Shown: positions 37,340 through 49,285 of the stretch, piece after piece
Position numbering within the stretch: the first letter of the stretch is position 1
Layout of the letters: every line of letters starts with the position of its first letter
DNA from: Petrimonas sp.
GTDB lineage: Bacteria; Bacteroidota; Bacteroidia; Bacteroidales; Dysgonomonadaceae
DNA length: 64,000 bases
NCBI GenBank assembly: GCA_012839475.1
Contig: DUNG01000005.1
Coordinates: 62,001-126,000 of the forward strand
Reading direction: 5' to 3'
Notes under the pieces: generated by a model
Seen by the model: only the letters and a program-made list of their open reading frames with translations
What the model was told of the DNA's origin: nothing
The model's database searches: none
Made by a program: the position numbers and the translations under genes

Positions 37340-37816
37340 ATGAGAAAAACAAAACCTAAAAAAAGGCAGGTTCTTCCAGATCCTGTATACGGTGATGTGA
37401 GGGTAACAAAGTTTGTTAACCACCTCATGTACGACGGTAAGAAGAGTCTCTCATACAACATCTTCTACACCGCGTTAGATAAAGTAAAGGCTAAATTGCC
37501 GAACGACGAGAAGTCGGCGCTCGAAATATGGAAAGCGGCCCTGGACAACATCACCCCTCAAGTGGAAGTGAAGTCTCGCCGCGTGGGTGGGGCTACCTTC
37601 CAGGTTCCAACCGAAATAAGACCCGAAAGAAAAGAATCCGTTTCAATGAAAAACCTTATCCTCTACGCGCGTAGAAGAGGAGGTAAAACGATGGCTGACA
37701 AGTTGGCCGCTGAGATAGTGGACGCTTACAATAGCCAGGGAGGCGCATTCAAACGCAAAGAGGATATGCATAGAATGGCAGAAGCAAACCGCGCCTTCGC
37801 CCACTTCAGGTTTTAA
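37340..37816 (+). CDS. rpsG: 30S ribosomal protein S7
   Basis: [41 protein letters not shown]. Confidence 0.99.
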   Translation: MRKTKPKKRQVLPDPVYGDVRVTKFVNHLMYDGKKSLSYNIFYTALDKVKAKLPNDEKSALEIWKAALDNITPQVEVKSRRVGGATFQVPTEIRPERKESVSMKNLILYARRRGGKTMADKLAAEIVDAYNSQGGAFKRKEDMHRMAEANRAFAHFRF

Positions 37817-37843
37817 CCAGGTATAGCAAGAAGGTAAGTAAAG

Positions 37844-39973
37844 ATGACCAAGGGTTTACAAGAGGCATTGCAATTCACTCGTAACATCGGTATCATGGCG
37901 CATATCGATGCCGGTAAGACGACCACATCCGAGCGTATCCTGTACTACACGGGACTGACGCACAAGATGGGGGAGGTACATGACGGTGCGGCGACCATGG
38001 ACTGGATGGCGCAGGAGCAGGAGCGAGGGATAACCATCACCTCCGCGGCTACCACCACGAGTTGGAAGTATAATGGTGATGCCTATAAGATAAACTTAAT
38101 CGACACCCCGGGGCACGTTGACTTCACCGTGGAGGTGGAGCGTTCGCTACGGGTCCTGGATGGGGCCGTGGCCGCGTTTTGTGCCGTGGGAGGCGTGGAG
38201 CCGCAATCGGAAACGGTGTGGCGCCAAGCCGATAAATATAACGTGCCGAGGATAGCGTACGTGAACAAGATGGACCGTTCGGGTGCTAACTACTTCGATG
38301 CTGTCCGACAGATGAGGGAGATGTTGGGTGCCAACGCGTGCCCCATCCAGATTCCCATTGGTGCCGAAGAGGAGTTCAAGGGGGTGGTCGACCTCGTGAA
38401 GATGAAAGCCTACTTCTGGCACGACGAGACATTGGGGGCTGACTACGACGAGGCGGAGGTGCCGTCTGAACTGTTGGCGGAAGCCCAGGAGTGGCGCGAG
38501 AAGATGCTTGAGGCAGTCGCCGAGTTCGACGACACGTTAATGGAGAAGTTCTTCGATGCCCCCTCTTCAATCACCGAGGAGGAGATCAATAGGGCTATAC
38601 GGAAAGGGACGTTGGCGATGAGGCTTAATCCCGTCATCTGTGGTTCTTCGTTCAAGAACAAGGGGGTGCAGACGCTGCTCGACGCGGTATGCGCTTACCT
38701 GCCCAGTCCAGCCGACACGGAGTCGATCACGGGTACCGACCCGAGGGATTCCTCTAAGGAGTTGACGCGGCGTCCCGATCCATCGGAGCCGATGTGTGCG
38801 CTGGCGTTTAAGATCGCGACCGATCCTTACGTGGGTCGTCTCTGTTTTTTCCGGGTTTATTCCGGCGAGTTAAAAGCCGGTTCCTATATATACAACGCCC
38901 GTTCGGGCAAGAAAGAGCGTATCTCTCGTCTCTTCCAGATGCACTCCAATAAGCAGAACCCCAAGGAGTCTATCGGGACGGGAGATATTGGTGCAGGGGT
39001 AGGGTTTAGGGATATACGTACGGGTGATACGCTGTGCGACGAGAACCATCCCATCCTCTTGGAAGCGATTGATTTCCCCGATCCGGTAATCGGGATCGCG
39101 GTGGAACCAAAGACCCAGAAAGACCTGGATAGGCTTTCCACGGGATTGGCTAAATTGGCGGAAGAGGATCCCACCTTTACTGTGAGGAGTGACGAGGATA
39201 CGGGTCAGACCGTAATTTCCGGGATGGGCGAACTGCACCTGGAGATCATCATTGACCGCTTGAAGCGGGAGTTCAAGGTGGAGTCGAATCAGGGACGACC
39301 GCAAGTGTCTTACAAAGAGGCTATTACCAAGCCTGTTGAGTTGCGTGAGACCTATAAGAAGCAGACCGGTGGTCGCGGTAAGTATGCCGATATGATCGTG
39401 CGTGTAGAGCCGGCTGATAGGGATTTTGAAGGTACGTTGCAATTCGTGGATGAAGTGAAGGGGGGCAACATCCCCAAGGAGTATATCCCCTCTATCCAAA
39501 AGGGCTTTGAACGCGCTATGAAGAGTGGTGTGTTAGCCGGTTACCCATTGGATAAACTGAAAGTGACCGTGATCGATGGCTCTTATCACCCGGTGGATTC
39601 CGATCAGTTGTCGTTCGAGATATGCGCCATGCAGGCGTTTAGAAATGCTGCCGAGAAGGCCGACCCTGTTTTGTTGGAGCCCATTATGAAGGTAGAGGTG
39701 GTAACGCCGGAGGAGAACATGGGTGACGTGATCTCCGACCTCAACAAGCGTCGCGGACAGGTAGAGGGCATGGAGTCGAACCGCTCCGGTGCCCGGGTGG
39801 TGAAAGCCAGAACGCCGTTAGCAGAGATGTTCGGGTATGTCACCGCGTTGCGAACCATTACCTCGGGACGTGCCACGTCGACCATGGTGTTTTCCCATTT
39901 CGAGGAGGTCTCTTCATCCATCGCCAGGGAGGTGTTGGAAGAGGTGGGTGGTCGTGTGGAATTGATAAAGTAA
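37844..39973 (+). CDS. fusA: Elongation factor G
   Basis: [55 protein letters not shown]. Confidence 0.98.
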   Translation: MTKGLQEALQFTRNIGIMAHIDAGKTTTSERILYYTGLTHKMGEVHDGAATMDWMAQEQERGITITSAATTTSWKYNGDAYKINLIDTPGHVDFTVEVERSLRVLDGAVAAFCAVGGVEPQSETVWRQADKYNVPRIAYVNKMDRSGANYFDAVRQMREMLGANACPIQIPIGAEEEFKGVVDLVKMKAYFWHDETLGADYDEAEVPSELLAEAQEWREKMLEAVAEFDDTLMEKFFDAPSSITEEEINRAIRKGTLAMRLNPVICGSSFKNKGVQTLLDAVCAYLPSPADTESITGTDPRDSSKELTRRPDPSEPMCALAFKIATDPYVGRLCFFRVYSGELKAGSYIYNARSGKKERISRLFQMHSNKQNPKESIGTGDIGAGVGFRDIRTGDTLCDENHPILLEAIDFPDPVIGIAVEPKTQKDLDRLSTGLAKLAEEDPTFTVRSDEDTGQTVISGMGELHLEIIIDRLKREFKVESNQGRPQVSYKEAITKPVELRETYKKQTGGRGKYADMIVRVEPADRDFEGTLQFVDEVKGGNIPKEYIPSIQKGFERAMKSGVLAGYPLDKLKVTVIDGSYHPVDSDQLSFEICAMQAFRNAAEKADPVLLEPIMKVEVVTPEENMGDVISDLNKRRGQVEGMESNRSGARVVKARTPLAEMFGYVTALRTITSGRATSTMVFSHFEEVSSSIAREVLEEVGGRVELIK

Positions 39974-39994
39974 CAAATTTTACGTGAGATAGTT

Positions 39995-40300
39995 ATGAGC
40001 CAAAAAATCAGAATCAAACTGAAATCGTACGATTATAGCTTGGTTGATAAATCAGCCGAGAAAATCGTGAAAACCGTAAAAGCTACGGGTGCGGTGGTCA
40101 GCGGGCCAATTCCCCTGCCCACGCATAAGCGTATTTTTACCGTGAACCGCTCGACTTTCGTGAACAAGAAGTCACGCGAGCAGTTCGAACTGGCCTCTTT
40201 CAAGCGCCTCATCGACATTTATAGCTCCACCGCGAAGACCGTGGACGCGTTGATGAAGCTCGAGTTGCCCAGTGGGGTAGAAGTAGAGATTAAGGTGTAA
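39995..40300 (+). CDS. rpsJ: 30S ribosomal protein S10
   Basis: [43 protein letters not shown]. Confidence 0.99.
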   Translation: MSQKIRIKLKSYDYSLVDKSAEKIVKTVKATGAVVSGPIPLPTHKRIFTVNRSTFVNKKSREQFELASFKRLIDIYSSTAKTVDALMKLELPSGVEVEIKV

Positions 40301-40319
40301 TTAATTAAACAACAGAGAA

Positions 40320-40937
40320 ATGCCAGGATTATTGGGGAAAAAAATCGGAATGACATCCGTTTTCAGTGCCGAGGGAAAAAATATTCCATGCACTGTCATC
40401 GAAGCTGGTCCTTGCGTGGTTACTCAGGTCAAAACCATCGAGAAAGATGGTTACGAAGCTATTCAGCTTGGGTTTATCGATAAGAAAGATAAGCATACCA
40501 CCAACGCTGAAAAAGGGCACTTTAAGAAAGCCGGGGTAACGCCAAAGAGACACTTGGCCGAGTTCAAAGGATTCACGGAAGAGTACGAGGCTGGGGCTGA
40601 GATCGGCGTCGACATTTTCAGCGATACGGTGTACGTTGACGTGGTGGGTACCTCGAAAGGGAAGGGATTCCAAGGGGTGGTCAAGCGCCACGGCTATTCG
40701 GGAGCAGCCGAGACATCGCACGGGCAGGGTGGGGTCACTCGTTCGCCCGGGTCCATTGGTATGTCGTCTACACCCGCTAGGGTTTTCAAGGGTAAGAAGA
40801 TGGCTGGACAGATGGGGAATGAACGGGTAACCGTTCAGAACCTACAGGTAATGAAGGTGATCCCGGAACACAACCTACTCCTTTTGAAAGGGTCGGTTCC
40901 CGGGGCCAATGGTTCAATCGTATTAATCAAGAAATGA
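40320..40937 (+). CDS. rplC: 50S ribosomal protein L3
   Basis: [38 protein letters not shown]. Confidence 0.99.
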   Translation: MPGLLGKKIGMTSVFSAEGKNIPCTVIEAGPCVVTQVKTIEKDGYEAIQLGFIDKKDKHTTNAEKGHFKKAGVTPKRHLAEFKGFTEEYEAGAEIGVDIFSDTVYVDVVGTSKGKGFQGVVKRHGYSGAAETSHGQGGVTRSPGSIGMSSTPARVFKGKKMAGQMGNERVTVQNLQVMKVIPEHNLLLLKGSVPGANGSIVLIKK

Positions 40938-40938
40938 A

Positions 40939-41583
40939 ATGGAATTAACTATTTACAATATCAACGGTGAGGCAACGGGTAAAAAGGTGACGCTCGATGA
41001 TTCCATTTTCGGGATTGAACCTAACGAGCACGTCATCTGGTTAGACGTGAAGCAGTATCTCGCCAATCAGCGTCAAGGTACGCACAAGACCAAAGAAAGA
41101 AGCGAAGTCGCGGGTAGTTCTCGCAAGATCATTCGCCAGAAAGGGAGCGGGGGTGCCCGCCGCGGTAATATCAAGTCGCCTTTGCTGGTGGGGGGGGGCC
41201 GTGCGTTTGGTCCCAGGCCCAGGGATTACGGCTTCAAGGTGAACAAGAAGACCAAGGTGCTGGCACGCAAGTCAGCCCTATCCCTTAAGGCCAAGAACAA
41301 CGCGATCGTTGTGGTCGAGGATTTCGAGTTCGACGTACCCAGCACGAAGAGCATGGTGAAGCTAACGGAGAATTTGCAACTGGCTGATAAAAAGCTACTT
41401 TTCGTTTTGCCAAGTCAAAATAAAAACGTATATTTGTCGGCCCGAAATTTAAGGGGAGTGAATATTATAACGGCCTCAGACATAAATACTTACAAGATCA
41501 TGGATTGTAACAATCTGGTGATTACCGAGTCGTCCATGACCGTCATCGACAACTTATTTAACGCGCAAGGAGGTACAAAATGA
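40939..41583 (+). CDS. rplD: 50S ribosomal protein L4
   Basis: [43 protein letters not shown]. Confidence 0.98.
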   Translation: MELTIYNINGEATGKKVTLDDSIFGIEPNEHVIWLDVKQYLANQRQGTHKTKERSEVAGSSRKIIRQKGSGGARRGNIKSPLLVGGGRAFGPRPRDYGFKVNKKTKVLARKSALSLKAKNNAIVVVEDFEFDVPSTKSMVKLTENLQLADKKLLFVLPSQNKNVYLSARNLRGVNIITASDINTYKIMDCNNLVITESSMTVIDNLFNAQGGTK

Positions 41584-41873
41584 GTGTAATCGTTAAACCC
41601 ATCATCACCGAAAAGCAGACCGATATATCGGAGAAGTATGAGAACCGGTATGGTTTCATCGTGGCTCCTTCCGCGAACAAGGTACAGATCAAGGAGGCTG
41701 TGGAGGCCTTATACAACGTGCACGTCGAGAGCGTGAACACGATGCGGTATAACGGAAAGAAACGCCGCCGCTACACCAAATCGGGTGTGGTGGAAGGCCG
41801 CACGCCCTCGTTCAAGAAAGCGATCGTGACCTTGCGGAAAGGGGAGACAATCGACTTATTTAGCAACATCTAA
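41580..41873 (+). CDS. rplW: 50S ribosomal protein L23
   Basis: [55 protein letters not shown] overlap with rplD. Confidence 0.98.
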   Translation: MSVIVKPIITEKQTDISEKYENRYGFIVAPSANKVQIKEAVEALYNVHVESVNTMRYNGKKRRRYTKSGVVEGRTPSFKKAIVTLRKGETIDLFSNI

Positions 41874-41882
41874 AGTAAAATA

Positions 41883-42710
41883 ATGGCAATACGTAAATTA
41901 AAGCCCACTACGCCGGGGCAAAGACACAAGATTATCGGTACGTTTGATAACATCACCGCAACCGTACCGGAGAAATCTCTCGTGGTCGGTAAGTCAGCGA
42001 GGGGTGGCCGCAACAACCAGGGGCGGATGACCGTCCCGAACGTTGGAGGCGGACACAAGAGACGCTACCGTTTCATCGACTTCAAGAGAACGAAAGACGG
42101 AATTCCCGCCGTTGTAAAGAGCATCGAGTACGATCCCAATCGTTCGGCGCGCATCGCGCTGCTCTATTACGCTGACGGTGCCAAGGCTTATATCTTGGCC
42201 CCGAACGGGTTAAAGGTGGGAGACACGGTGATGTCGGGTGCTCAAGCAGCCCCCGAGATTGGAAATGCCCTGCCATTGGCGGTAATTCCTATCGGGACAG
42301 TGATTCATAACATCGAGTTACGCCCCGGTCAAGGCGCCAAGATGGCACGTTCTGCAGGAACGTTCGCTCAGCTGGTATCGCGCGAGGAGAAGTACGCGAT
42401 CATCAAGATGCCCTCTGGTGAAGTCCGCAAGATACTCTCCGCGTGTAAGGCTACCATTGGTAGTGTTGGTAATTCGGACCATGCTCTGGAACAATCAGGT
42501 AAAGCAGGTCGTTCTCGTTGGCTCGGACGTCGTCCTCGCACCCGTGGTGTTTCTAAAAACCCGGTGGATCACCCGATGGGTGGTGGTGAAGGCAAGGCGT
42601 CGGGAGGTCACCCCAGGTCAGCCAAAGGCCTTTATTCTAAGGGGATGAAGACAAGAGCGCCCAAGAAGCACTCTTCTAAGTACATCGTGGAAAAGAGGAA
42701 GAAGAAGTAA
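41883..42710 (+). CDS. rplB: 50S ribosomal protein L2
   Basis: [59 protein letters not shown]. Confidence 0.99.
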   Translation: MAIRKLKPTTPGQRHKIIGTFDNITATVPEKSLVVGKSARGGRNNQGRMTVPNVGGGHKRRYRFIDFKRTKDGIPAVVKSIEYDPNRSARIALLYYADGAKAYILAPNGLKVGDTVMSGAQAAPEIGNALPLAVIPIGTVIHNIELRPGQGAKMARSAGTFAQLVSREEKYAIIKMPSGEVRKILSACKATIGSVGNSDHALEQSGKAGRSRWLGRRPRTRGVSKNPVDHPMGGGEGKASGGHPRSAKGLYSKGMKTRAPKKHSSKYIVEKRKKK

Positions 42711-42732
42711 CCCGATTAATTAAGTAACGACT

Positions 42733-43002
42733 ATGAGCAGATCATTAAAGAAAGGTCCGTATATCAACCTGAAGTTAGAGAAAAAGATACTCGCCATGAA
42801 CGAGAGCGGCAAGAAGTCCGTGATCAAGACGTGGGCGCGCGGCTCGATGATATCGCCCGATTTCGTGGGGCATACCATAGCCGTTCATAATGGCAACAAG
42901 TTCATCCCGGTTTACATCACCGAGAACATGGTGGGGCACAAGTTGGGCGAATTTGCCGTTACCCGTACATTCCGCGGGCACGCTGGCAGCCGTAAGAGAT
43001 AA
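42733..43002 (+). CDS. rpsS: 30S ribosomal protein S19
   Basis: [19 protein letters not shown]. Confidence 0.99.
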   Translation: MSRSLKKGPYINLKLEKKILAMNESGKKSVIKTWARGSMISPDFVGHTIAVHNGNKFIPVYITENMVGHKLGEFAVTRTFRGHAGSRKR

Positions 43003-43021
43003 ATAAAAATAGGGAAAAGAT

Positions 43022-43435
43022 ATGAGTGCTAGAAAAAGAATAGCAGCAGAGAGAAGAAAGGCAGAGCGCAAGGAGATCGCTTTCGCCGTGCTGAGGAACG
43101 TACCCACCTCCCCCAGGAAGATGCGTTACGTGGCCGATATGGTTCGCGGTATGGAGGTGTTTAAGGCATTGGGTGTTTTGAAGTTTTCCAATAAGGAGGC
43201 CGCGACGAGGGTAGAGAAGTTGTTGCTTTCAGCCATCTCGAACTGGGAACAGAAGAACGAACGCAAAGCCGAGGCTGGCGAGTTGTTCATCAAGACGATT
43301 ACCGTTGACGAGGGAAGTATGCTGAAGAGGCTTCGTCCGGCCCCACAAGGCCGTGGACACCGTATTCGCAAGCGTTCCAATCACGTGACCATCGTGCTGG
43401 ACAGATTAACTAACGAAGAACAAGAACAAAATTAA
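43022..43435 (+). CDS. rplV: 50S ribosomal protein L22
   Basis: [34 protein letters not shown]. Confidence 0.98.
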   Translation: MSARKRIAAERRKAERKEIAFAVLRNVPTSPRKMRYVADMVRGMEVFKALGVLKFSNKEAATRVEKLLLSAISNWEQKNERKAEAGELFIKTITVDEGSMLKRLRPAPQGRGHRIRKRSNHVTIVLDRLTNEEQEQN

Positions 43436-43440
43436 ATAAG

Positions 43441-44193
43441 ATGGGACAAAAAGTAAATCCGATAGCCAATCGTTTGGGGATCGTCAGGGGATGGGATTCT
43501 AACTGGTATGGCGGGGGTGATTACGGCGACACGCTGCTGGAAGATAGCAAGATCCGCAAGTACCTCAACGCCCGTCTTTCCAAGGCAAGCGTCTCCCGCA
43601 TCATCATCGAAAGGACGTTGAAGCTGGTGACGATCACTATCTGTACGGCCCGCCCGGGAATCATCATCGGTAAGGGTGGTCAAGAGGTAGATAAGCTGAA
43701 GGAGGAGTTGACGAAGCTCACCGATAAAGATATACAGATCAACATTTTTGAAATAAAGAAGCCCGAGCTTGAGGCGGTGATCGTGGCCAACAACGTGGCA
43801 CGGCAGATTGAAGGCAAAATCGCCTACCGCCGGGCGGTGAAGATGGCCATCGCTTCCACTATGAGAATGGGAGCAGAGGGAATCAAGATCCAGGTTTCGG
43901 GTCGTCTTGGTGGTGCCGAGATGGCACGCTCCGAGATGTATAAAGAGGGGAGGACCCCCTTGCACACGTTCCGGGCCGACATTGACTACGCCCACGCTGA
44001 AGCGCTCACCAAGGTGGGGCTGATTGGGGTGAAGGTGTGGATTTGCCGCGGTGAGGTTTACGGGAAGGTAGACCTGGCACCCTCGTTCGCTTCGGCCAAG
44101 GACAGCCGTCCACACGGCGGTGGCCGCGGTGGCCGCGGTGGTCGTCCGGAAGGCGGAAGGGGTGGCCGGCGCAGAAGGAGTAAAAACGCTTAA
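43441..44193 (+). CDS. rpsC: 30S ribosomal protein S3 with RGG-rich C-terminal tail
   Basis: [46 protein letters not shown]; tail [25 protein letters not shown]. Confidence 0.99.
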   Translation: MGQKVNPIANRLGIVRGWDSNWYGGGDYGDTLLEDSKIRKYLNARLSKASVSRIIIERTLKLVTITICTARPGIIIGKGGQEVDKLKEELTKLTDKDIQINIFEIKKPELEAVIVANNVARQIEGKIAYRRAVKMAIASTMRMGAEGIKIQVSGRLGGAEMARSEMYKEGRTPLHTFRADIDYAHAEALTKVGLIGVKVWICRGEVYGKVDLAPSFASAKDSRPHGGGRGGRGGRPEGGRGGRRRRSKNA

Positions 44194-44206
44194 TCGATAA
44201 GAGAAT

Positions 44207-44638
44207 ATGTTACAGCCAAAGAAAACAAAGTTTAGAAGACAGCAGAAAGGCCGGATGAAAGGTATAGCTGGTCGCGGCAACGAGCTGGCGTTCGGTTCGT
44301 TCGGTATCAAGTCATTGCAATCCAAATGGATTACCGGCAACCAGATCGAGGCAGCACGTGTGGCAGTTACCCGCTACATGCAGCGTCAAGGACAGGTTTG
44401 GGTACGTATTTTCCCGGATAAGCCAATCACCAAGAAGCCCGCGGAAGTACGTATGGGTAAAGGGAAGGGGAACCCCGAAGGGTTCGTTGCACCCGTTACT
44501 CCCGGGCGCGTTCTATTTGAAATTGAGGGGGTCTCGTACGATGTGGCCAAGGAGGCGTTGCGCCTGGCAGCACAAAAGCTGCCCGTGACCACCAAGTTCG
44601 TCGTGAGAAGGGATTACGATTTCAAGAAAAATTCGTGA
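44207..44638 (+). CDS. rplP: 50S ribosomal protein L16
   Basis: [38 protein letters not shown]. Confidence 0.99.
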   Translation: MLQPKKTKFRRQQKGRMKGIAGRGNELAFGSFGIKSLQSKWITGNQIEAARVAVTRYMQRQGQVWVRIFPDKPITKKPAEVRMGKGKGNPEGFVAPVTPGRVLFEIEGVSYDVAKEALRLAAQKLPVTTKFVVRRDYDFKKNS

Positions 44639-44680
44639 CCCGCATGCCCCAACGAGTAATAAACTATTAGCGAACGAATC

Positions 44681-44896
44681 GTGATGAATAAGAAGCAAGA
44701 AGAGTTAAGAGAGCTTACCGATAGAGACCTGCAAGAGAGATTGGAAGCCGAAGTGATGGAATTGAACCAGTTGCGTATCAACCATGCCATCACGCCCCTC
44801 GATAATTCGAGTTCGATCAAAGAGAAGCGGAAGCACATCGCTCGCATTCGCACCGAAATAAGGGCGAGGGAGTTGAATATTGCACAACAACGTTAG
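44681..44896 (+). CDS. rpmC: 50S ribosomal protein L29
   Basis: [30 protein letters not shown]; syntenic position. Confidence 0.97.
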   Translation: MMNKKQEELRELTDRDLQERLEAEVMELNQLRINHAITPLDNSSSIKEKRKHIARIRTEIRARELNIAQQR

Positions 44897-44898
44897 AT

Positions 44899-45156
44899 AT
44901 GGAAACGAGAAATTTAAGGAAAGAAAGAATCGGGGTCGTTTTCAGCAACAAAATGGACAAAACCGTCACTGTTGCTGTAAAATGGAAAGAGAAACACCCT
45001 ATTTATGGGAAGTTCGTTAACAAAACGAGGAAATTTCACGCCCATGATGAGAAGAACGACTGTAACATAGGCGATACAGTGCGTATAATGGAGACCCGTC
45101 CTTTGAGCAAGACGAAGAGATGGAGGGTGGTTGAAATAATGGAAAGGGCCAAGTAA
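44899..45156 (+). CDS. rpsQ: 30S ribosomal protein S17
   Basis: [37 protein letters not shown]. Confidence 0.99.
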   Translation: METRNLRKERIGVVFSNKMDKTVTVAVKWKEKHPIYGKFVNKTRKFHAHDEKNDCNIGDTVRIMETRPLSKTKRWRVVEIMERAK

Positions 45157-45157
45157 G

Positions 45158-45523
45158 ATGATACAGCAAGAATCAAGGTTAAAAGTAACGGACAACAGCG
45201 GTGCCAGAGAGGTTCTTTGCATTCGCGTGTTGGGGGGAACCAGGAGACGTTACGCGTCGGTAGGTGATATCATCGTGGTATCCGTGAAGAGTACTATTCC
45301 GGCGAGCGAGATCAAGAAGGGCACCATTACGCGGGCCATCATTGTTCGCACCAAAAAGGAGATACGGCGTGCCGATGGATCATACATACGTTTTGACGAT
45401 AACGCGTGCGTTTTGCTCAATAACGCCGGCGAATTGAGGGGAAGCCGTATTTTCGGGCCCGTTGCCCGCGAGCTTCGCGCGACGAACATGAAGATTGTAT
45501 CGTTGGCCCCGGAAGTATTATAA
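45158..45523 (+). CDS. rplN: 50S ribosomal protein L14
   Basis: [37 protein letters not shown]. Confidence 0.99.
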   Translation: MIQQESRLKVTDNSGAREVLCIRVLGGTRRRYASVGDIIVVSVKSTIPASEIKKGTITRAIIVRTKKEIRRADGSYIRFDDNACVLLNNAGELRGSRIFGPVARELRATNMKIVSLAPEVL

Positions 45524-45544
45524 TCTATTAAGCAATTACAGGCA

Positions 45545-45865
45545 ATGAGTAAATTACATATAAAGAAAGGCGACACGGTTTACGTTAACTCTGGTGAAGA
45601 CAAGGGGAAGACCGGCCGCGTGCTTAGGGTACTGGTTAAAGAGAACCGGGCGGTGGTAGAGGGTGTGAACATTGTTTCCAGGCATACCAAGCCCAACGCG
45701 CAGTTCCCTAACGGCGGGATCGAGAAGAAGGAGGCACCCATTCACATCTCGAAATTGAACCCGGTGGATCCAAAAACGGGTAAGCCTACCCGCATTGGAA
45801 GGAGACTAAATAGTAAAGGAAAATTAGTTCGTTACGCTAAAAAATCTGGGGAGGAGATCGTATGA
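45545..45865 (+). CDS. rplX: 50S ribosomal protein L24
   Basis: [26 protein letters not shown]. Confidence 0.99.
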   Translation: MSKLHIKKGDTVYVNSGEDKGKTGRVLRVLVKENRAVVEGVNIVSRHTKPNAQFPNGGIEKKEAPIHISKLNPVDPKTGKPTRIGRRLNSKGKLVRYAKKSGEEIV

Positions 45866-46428
45866 GTACCACATACCAAGTGAATTTAAAGAAGGAGTAT
45901 AAAGAGCGTATCGTGCCCGCGTTGATGAAGGAGTTTAACTACACCTCGGTGATGCAGGCCCCCAAGCTCGAGAAGATCGTGATAAACCAGGGTTTGGGAG
46001 CAGCCGTGGCCGATAGGAAGATTATCGAAACGGGCATTGAAGAACTCACTGCCATTACCGGGCAGAAGGCGGTTCAAACCATTTCACGAAAGGATATCTC
46101 GAACTTTAAGTTGCGTAAGAAGATGCCGGTTGGCGTGCGCGTCACCTTGCGGCACGATAAGATGTACGAGTTCCTGGAGCGATTGATACGTGTAGCGTTG
46201 CCCCGTATTCGGGACTTTAGGGGCGTTGGCGCCAAGTTGGATGGCCGCGGGAACTACACGCTGGGGATCGAGGAGCAGATTATTTTCCCCGAGATCAATC
46301 TTGATAACGTTAGCCGGATACAGGGGATGAACATCACGTTCGTCACCTCGGCCAAGACCGATGAGGAGGGATACGCTCTTTTGAGGGAATTTGGAATACC
46401 GTTTAGGACGAAACAAGAAAACGAATAG
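45862..46428 (+). CDS. rplE: 50S ribosomal protein L5
   Basis: [42 protein letters not shown] overlap with rplX. Confidence 0.99.
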   Translation: MSTTYQVNLKKEYKERIVPALMKEFNYTSVMQAPKLEKIVINQGLGAAVADRKIIETGIEELTAITGQKAVQTISRKDISNFKLRKKMPVGVRVTLRHDKMYEFLERLIRVALPRIRDFRGVGAKLDGRGNYTLGIEEQIIFPEINLDNVSRIQGMNITFVTSAKTDEEGYALLREFGIPFRTKQENE

Positions 46429-46431
46429 AAC

Positions 46432-46701
46432 ATGGCAAAAGAATCGATGAAAGCTCGCGAGGTGAAAAGGGCCAAGATGGTTGCCCGTTACGCCGAGAAA
46501 AGGGCGAAGTACCTGGCAGAAGGCAACTACGAAGCACTTCAGACCATTCCGAAGAACGCCTCACCGGTGCGCTTGCACAACCGCTGTAAGCTTACCGGGC
46601 GACCGAAAGGGTACATGCGTCAATTTGGCGTTTCCCGTATCGTGTTTCGCGAGATGGCCTCAAAAGGGTTAATCCCCGGGGTGAAGAAAGCGAGCTGGTA
46701 A
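46432..46701 (+). CDS. rpsN: 30S ribosomal protein S14 (89 aa, zinc-independent type)
   Basis: [65 protein letters not shown]. Confidence 0.98.
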   Translation: MAKESMKAREVKRAKMVARYAEKRAKYLAEGNYEALQTIPKNASPVRLHNRCKLTGRPKGYMRQFGVSRIVFREMASKGLIPGVKKASW

Positions 46702-46758
46702 GAAAGAAGCAGTTTTAAATATTGTCCCGGGAGTCGGGATCAATTTAACTTTTATAAT

Positions 46759-47154
46759 ATGACAGATCCAATAGCAGACTATTTGACGCGTATTCGGAAC
46801 GCCATCATGGCGAATCACCGCGTGGTGGAGATTCCCGCGTCGAATTTGAAAAAAGACATCACGAAGATTCTTTTTGAGAAGGGCTACATACTTAATTACA
46901 AGTTTGTAGACGACGGTCCCCAAGGCACCATCATGATTGCCTTGAAGTATAACCCGGTAACCAAGGTCAACGCGATCAAGAAGTTGCAGCGCGTTTCCAC
47001 TCCCGGGTTGCGTAAGTACGTGGGGCATAAAGATTTACCTCGCGTTCTCAATGGGTTAGGCATTGCCATACTCTCTACTTCAAGTGGAGTAATGACCGAT
47101 AAGGAGGCCCGCCAACAAAAAGTGGGCGGTGAAGTATTGTGTTACGTGTATTAA
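46759..47154 (+). CDS. rpsH: 30S ribosomal protein S8
   Basis: [32 protein letters not shown]. Confidence 0.99.
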   Translation: MTDPIADYLTRIRNAIMANHRVVEIPASNLKKDITKILFEKGYILNYKFVDDGPQGTIMIALKYNPVTKVNAIKKLQRVSTPGLRKYVGHKDLPRVLNGLGIAILSTSSGVMTDKEARQQKVGGEVLCYVY

Positions 47155-47172
47155 TTTGAAGGGAGAAATAGT

Positions 47173-47724
47173 ATGTCAAGAATAGGAAAAGCACCCATCA
47201 CGGTTCCCGCTGGTGTTACTGTTACCATTGGGGACGACAACCTGGTAACCGTTAAGGGACCCAAAGGCGAACTTCAACAACAGGTTGCTGACGCCATGAA
47301 AGTGGAGCTGAAGGACGGTGAATTGACCGTTGAACGGCCCAATGACGAGAAAGAAAACCGTGCGATGCACGGTCTCTACCGATCCCTGTTGAACAACATG
47401 GTGGTCGGTGTTACCGAGGGGTTTCGTAAGGAGCTGGAGCTGGTTGGCGTGGGCTACCGCGTTTCCAACAGTGGCCAGGTGTTAGAACTGTCGCTCGGGT
47501 TCACACACAACATTCTCTTGGAGTTACCTCCCGAGATCAAGGTGGAGACCAAGATGGAAAGGAACAAGAACCCGCTTATCATGTTGGAGTCGTGTGACAA
47601 GCAGCTGTTGGGGCAGGTTTGCGCCAAGATTCGTTCGTTCCGCAAGCCAGAGCCCTACAAAGGGAAAGGGGTTCGCTTCGTGGGTGAACAGGTTCGTCGC
47701 AAGTCGGGTAAAACAGCAGGTTAG
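47173..47724 (+). CDS. rplF: 50S ribosomal protein L6
   Basis: MSRIGKAPITVPAGVTVTIGDDNLVTVKGPKGEL. Confidence 0.99.
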   Translation: MSRIGKAPITVPAGVTVTIGDDNLVTVKGPKGELQQQVADAMKVELKDGELTVERPNDEKENRAMHGLYRSLLNNMVVGVTEGFRKELELVGVGYRVSNSGQVLELSLGFTHNILLELPPEIKVETKMERNKNPLIMLESCDKQLLGQVCAKIRSFRKPEPYKGKGVRFVGEQVRRKSGKTAG

Positions 47725-47748
47725 TAACTTACGTAAACTGATATCGCA

Positions 47749-48093
47749 ATGATAAAGAAAAAAGAAAGAAGACAAAGGATAAAAGCCCGTGTTCGCGGAA
47801 AAATTCACGGTACGCCCGACAGGCCCCGCTTGTCCGTGTTCAGGAGCAATAAACAGATATACGCGCAGGTAATCGACGATACGACCGGCACCACCCTGGC
47901 TTCGGCCTCCTCACTTAAAATGGAGGAGAAGTTGCCCAAGAAGGCGATGGCCGCAAAGGTGGGCGAGCTGATCGCTCAAAATGCTAAAGAGGCTGGTATA
48001 GAGGCGGTTCGATTTGATCGTAACGGTTACCTTTATCACGGGAGAGTGAAAGAATTGGCGGATGCCGCTCGTAAGGGAGGGCTTAAATTTTAA
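47749..48093 (+). CDS. rplR: 50S ribosomal protein L18
   Basis: [35 protein letters not shown]. Confidence 0.99.
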   Translation: MIKKKERRQRIKARVRGKIHGTPDRPRLSVFRSNKQIYAQVIDDTTGTTLASASSLKMEEKLPKKAMAAKVGELIAQNAKEAGIEAVRFDRNGYLYHGRVKELADAARKGGLKF

Positions 48094-48098
48094 CGATC

Positions 48099-48614
48099 AT
48101 GGTGAGAAGCAACAAAGTAAAAACGACGAACGACATCGAGTTAAAAGACCGTTTGGTGGCTATTAACCGTACCACGAAAGTCACGAAGGGAGGTCGGACC
48201 TTTACCTTCTCGGCGATGGTAGTGGTAGGAAACGAGGACGGTATCGTGGGTTGGGGCTTAGGTAAAGCCGGTGAAGTGACTACAGCCATCGCTAAAGGCG
48301 TGGAGGCAGCAAAGAAGAACCTGATCGAGGTGCCCGTTTATAAAGGCACTATACCGCACGAGCAGACTGCTCGTTTTGGGGGTGCCGAGGTGTTCCTCAA
48401 GCCGGCCGTAACGGGAACCGGGGTGAAGGCTGGGGGTGCCATGCGCGCCGTGCTGGAGAGCGTGGGCGTGACCGACATCCTGGCCAAGTCCAAGGGATCG
48501 TCTAATCCCCATAACCTGGTGAAAGCCACCATCACCGCGCTGAGCGAATTAAGGGACCCCATGATGGTGGCCCGCGCCCGGGGGGTGAGTATGGATAAAG
48601 TGTTTAACGGGTAA
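48099..48614 (+). CDS. rpsE: 30S ribosomal protein S5
   Basis: [46 protein letters not shown]. Confidence 0.99.
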   Translation: MVRSNKVKTTNDIELKDRLVAINRTTKVTKGGRTFTFSAMVVVGNEDGIVGWGLGKAGEVTTAIAKGVEAAKKNLIEVPVYKGTIPHEQTARFGGAEVFLKPAVTGTGVKAGGAMRAVLESVGVTDILAKSKGSSNPHNLVKATITALSELRDPMMVARARGVSMDKVFNG

Positions 48615-48625
48615 AAGATGCTGAA

Positions 48626-48802
48626 ATGGCTACGATAAAAATAAAACAGACGAAAAGTAGAATTGGATCACCTAAGGATCAGAAGAGGGCGCTGGATGCT
48701 TTGGGGCTTACCAAGATGAACCGCGTGGTTGAACACGAGGACACCCCTTCCATACGAGGCCTTATCCGTAAAGTACATCACTTGGTGACGGTGATCGAGT
48801 AA
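48626..48802 (+). CDS. rpmD: 50S ribosomal protein L30 (missed by the ORF track because it is 58 aa)
   Basis: Direct translation MATIKIKQTKSRIGSPKDQKRALDALGLTKMNRVVEHEDTPSIRGLIRKVHHLVTVIE; between rpsE and rplO. Confidence 0.97.
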   Translation: MATIKIKQTKSRIGSPKDQKRALDALGLTKMNRVVEHEDTPSIRGLIRKVHHLVTVIE

Positions 48803-48831
48803 TTCATGTAAAACGATAAAATATTACTATA

Positions 48832-49281
48832 ATGACAAGTTTATCGAACTTAAAGCCGGCCAAGGGCTCTACCCACTCCCGCAAGAGAATCGGACGCGGT
48901 GAAGGATCGGGTAGGGGAGGAACCTCAACAAGAGGGCACAAAGGACAGAAATCGCGGTCGGGCTACGCAAGAAAAGTCGGGTTCGAAGGAGGGCAGATGC
49001 CCCTGCAACGTCGTGTGCCGAAATTTGGTTTCAAGCCGTTGAACCGGATCGAGTATAAAGCGATCAACCTGGATACGCTGCAAGAGCTGGCTACTACGCG
49101 AAAAATCGATAAGATTACCCCAGAGGTCTTGTGTGACGCCGGCTTGGTGGCACGCAAGCATCGGGTGAAGATTTTAGGCAGAGGCACGCTAACGGCGAAG
49201 TTGAACGTGGAGGCGCACGCTTTTTCGAAATCGGCTGAAGCAGCCATCACCTCCGCGGGTGGAACAACCGTAAAAATCTAG
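48832..49281 (+). CDS. rplO: 50S ribosomal protein L15
   Basis: LKPAKGSTHSRKRIGRGEGSGRGGTSTRGHKGQKSRSG. Confidence 0.99.
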   Translation: MTSLSNLKPAKGSTHSRKRIGRGEGSGRGGTSTRGHKGQKSRSGYARKVGFEGGQMPLQRRVPKFGFKPLNRIEYKAINLDTLQELATTRKIDKITPEVLCDAGLVARKHRVKILGRGTLTAKLNVEAHAFSKSAEAAITSAGGTTVKI

Positions 49282-49285
49282 TGTG

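Noticed and set aside
39974-39994. Absence of tuf between fusA and rpsJ
   Set aside because: tuf is commonly located elsewhere in Bacteroidetes; not evidence of a deletion.
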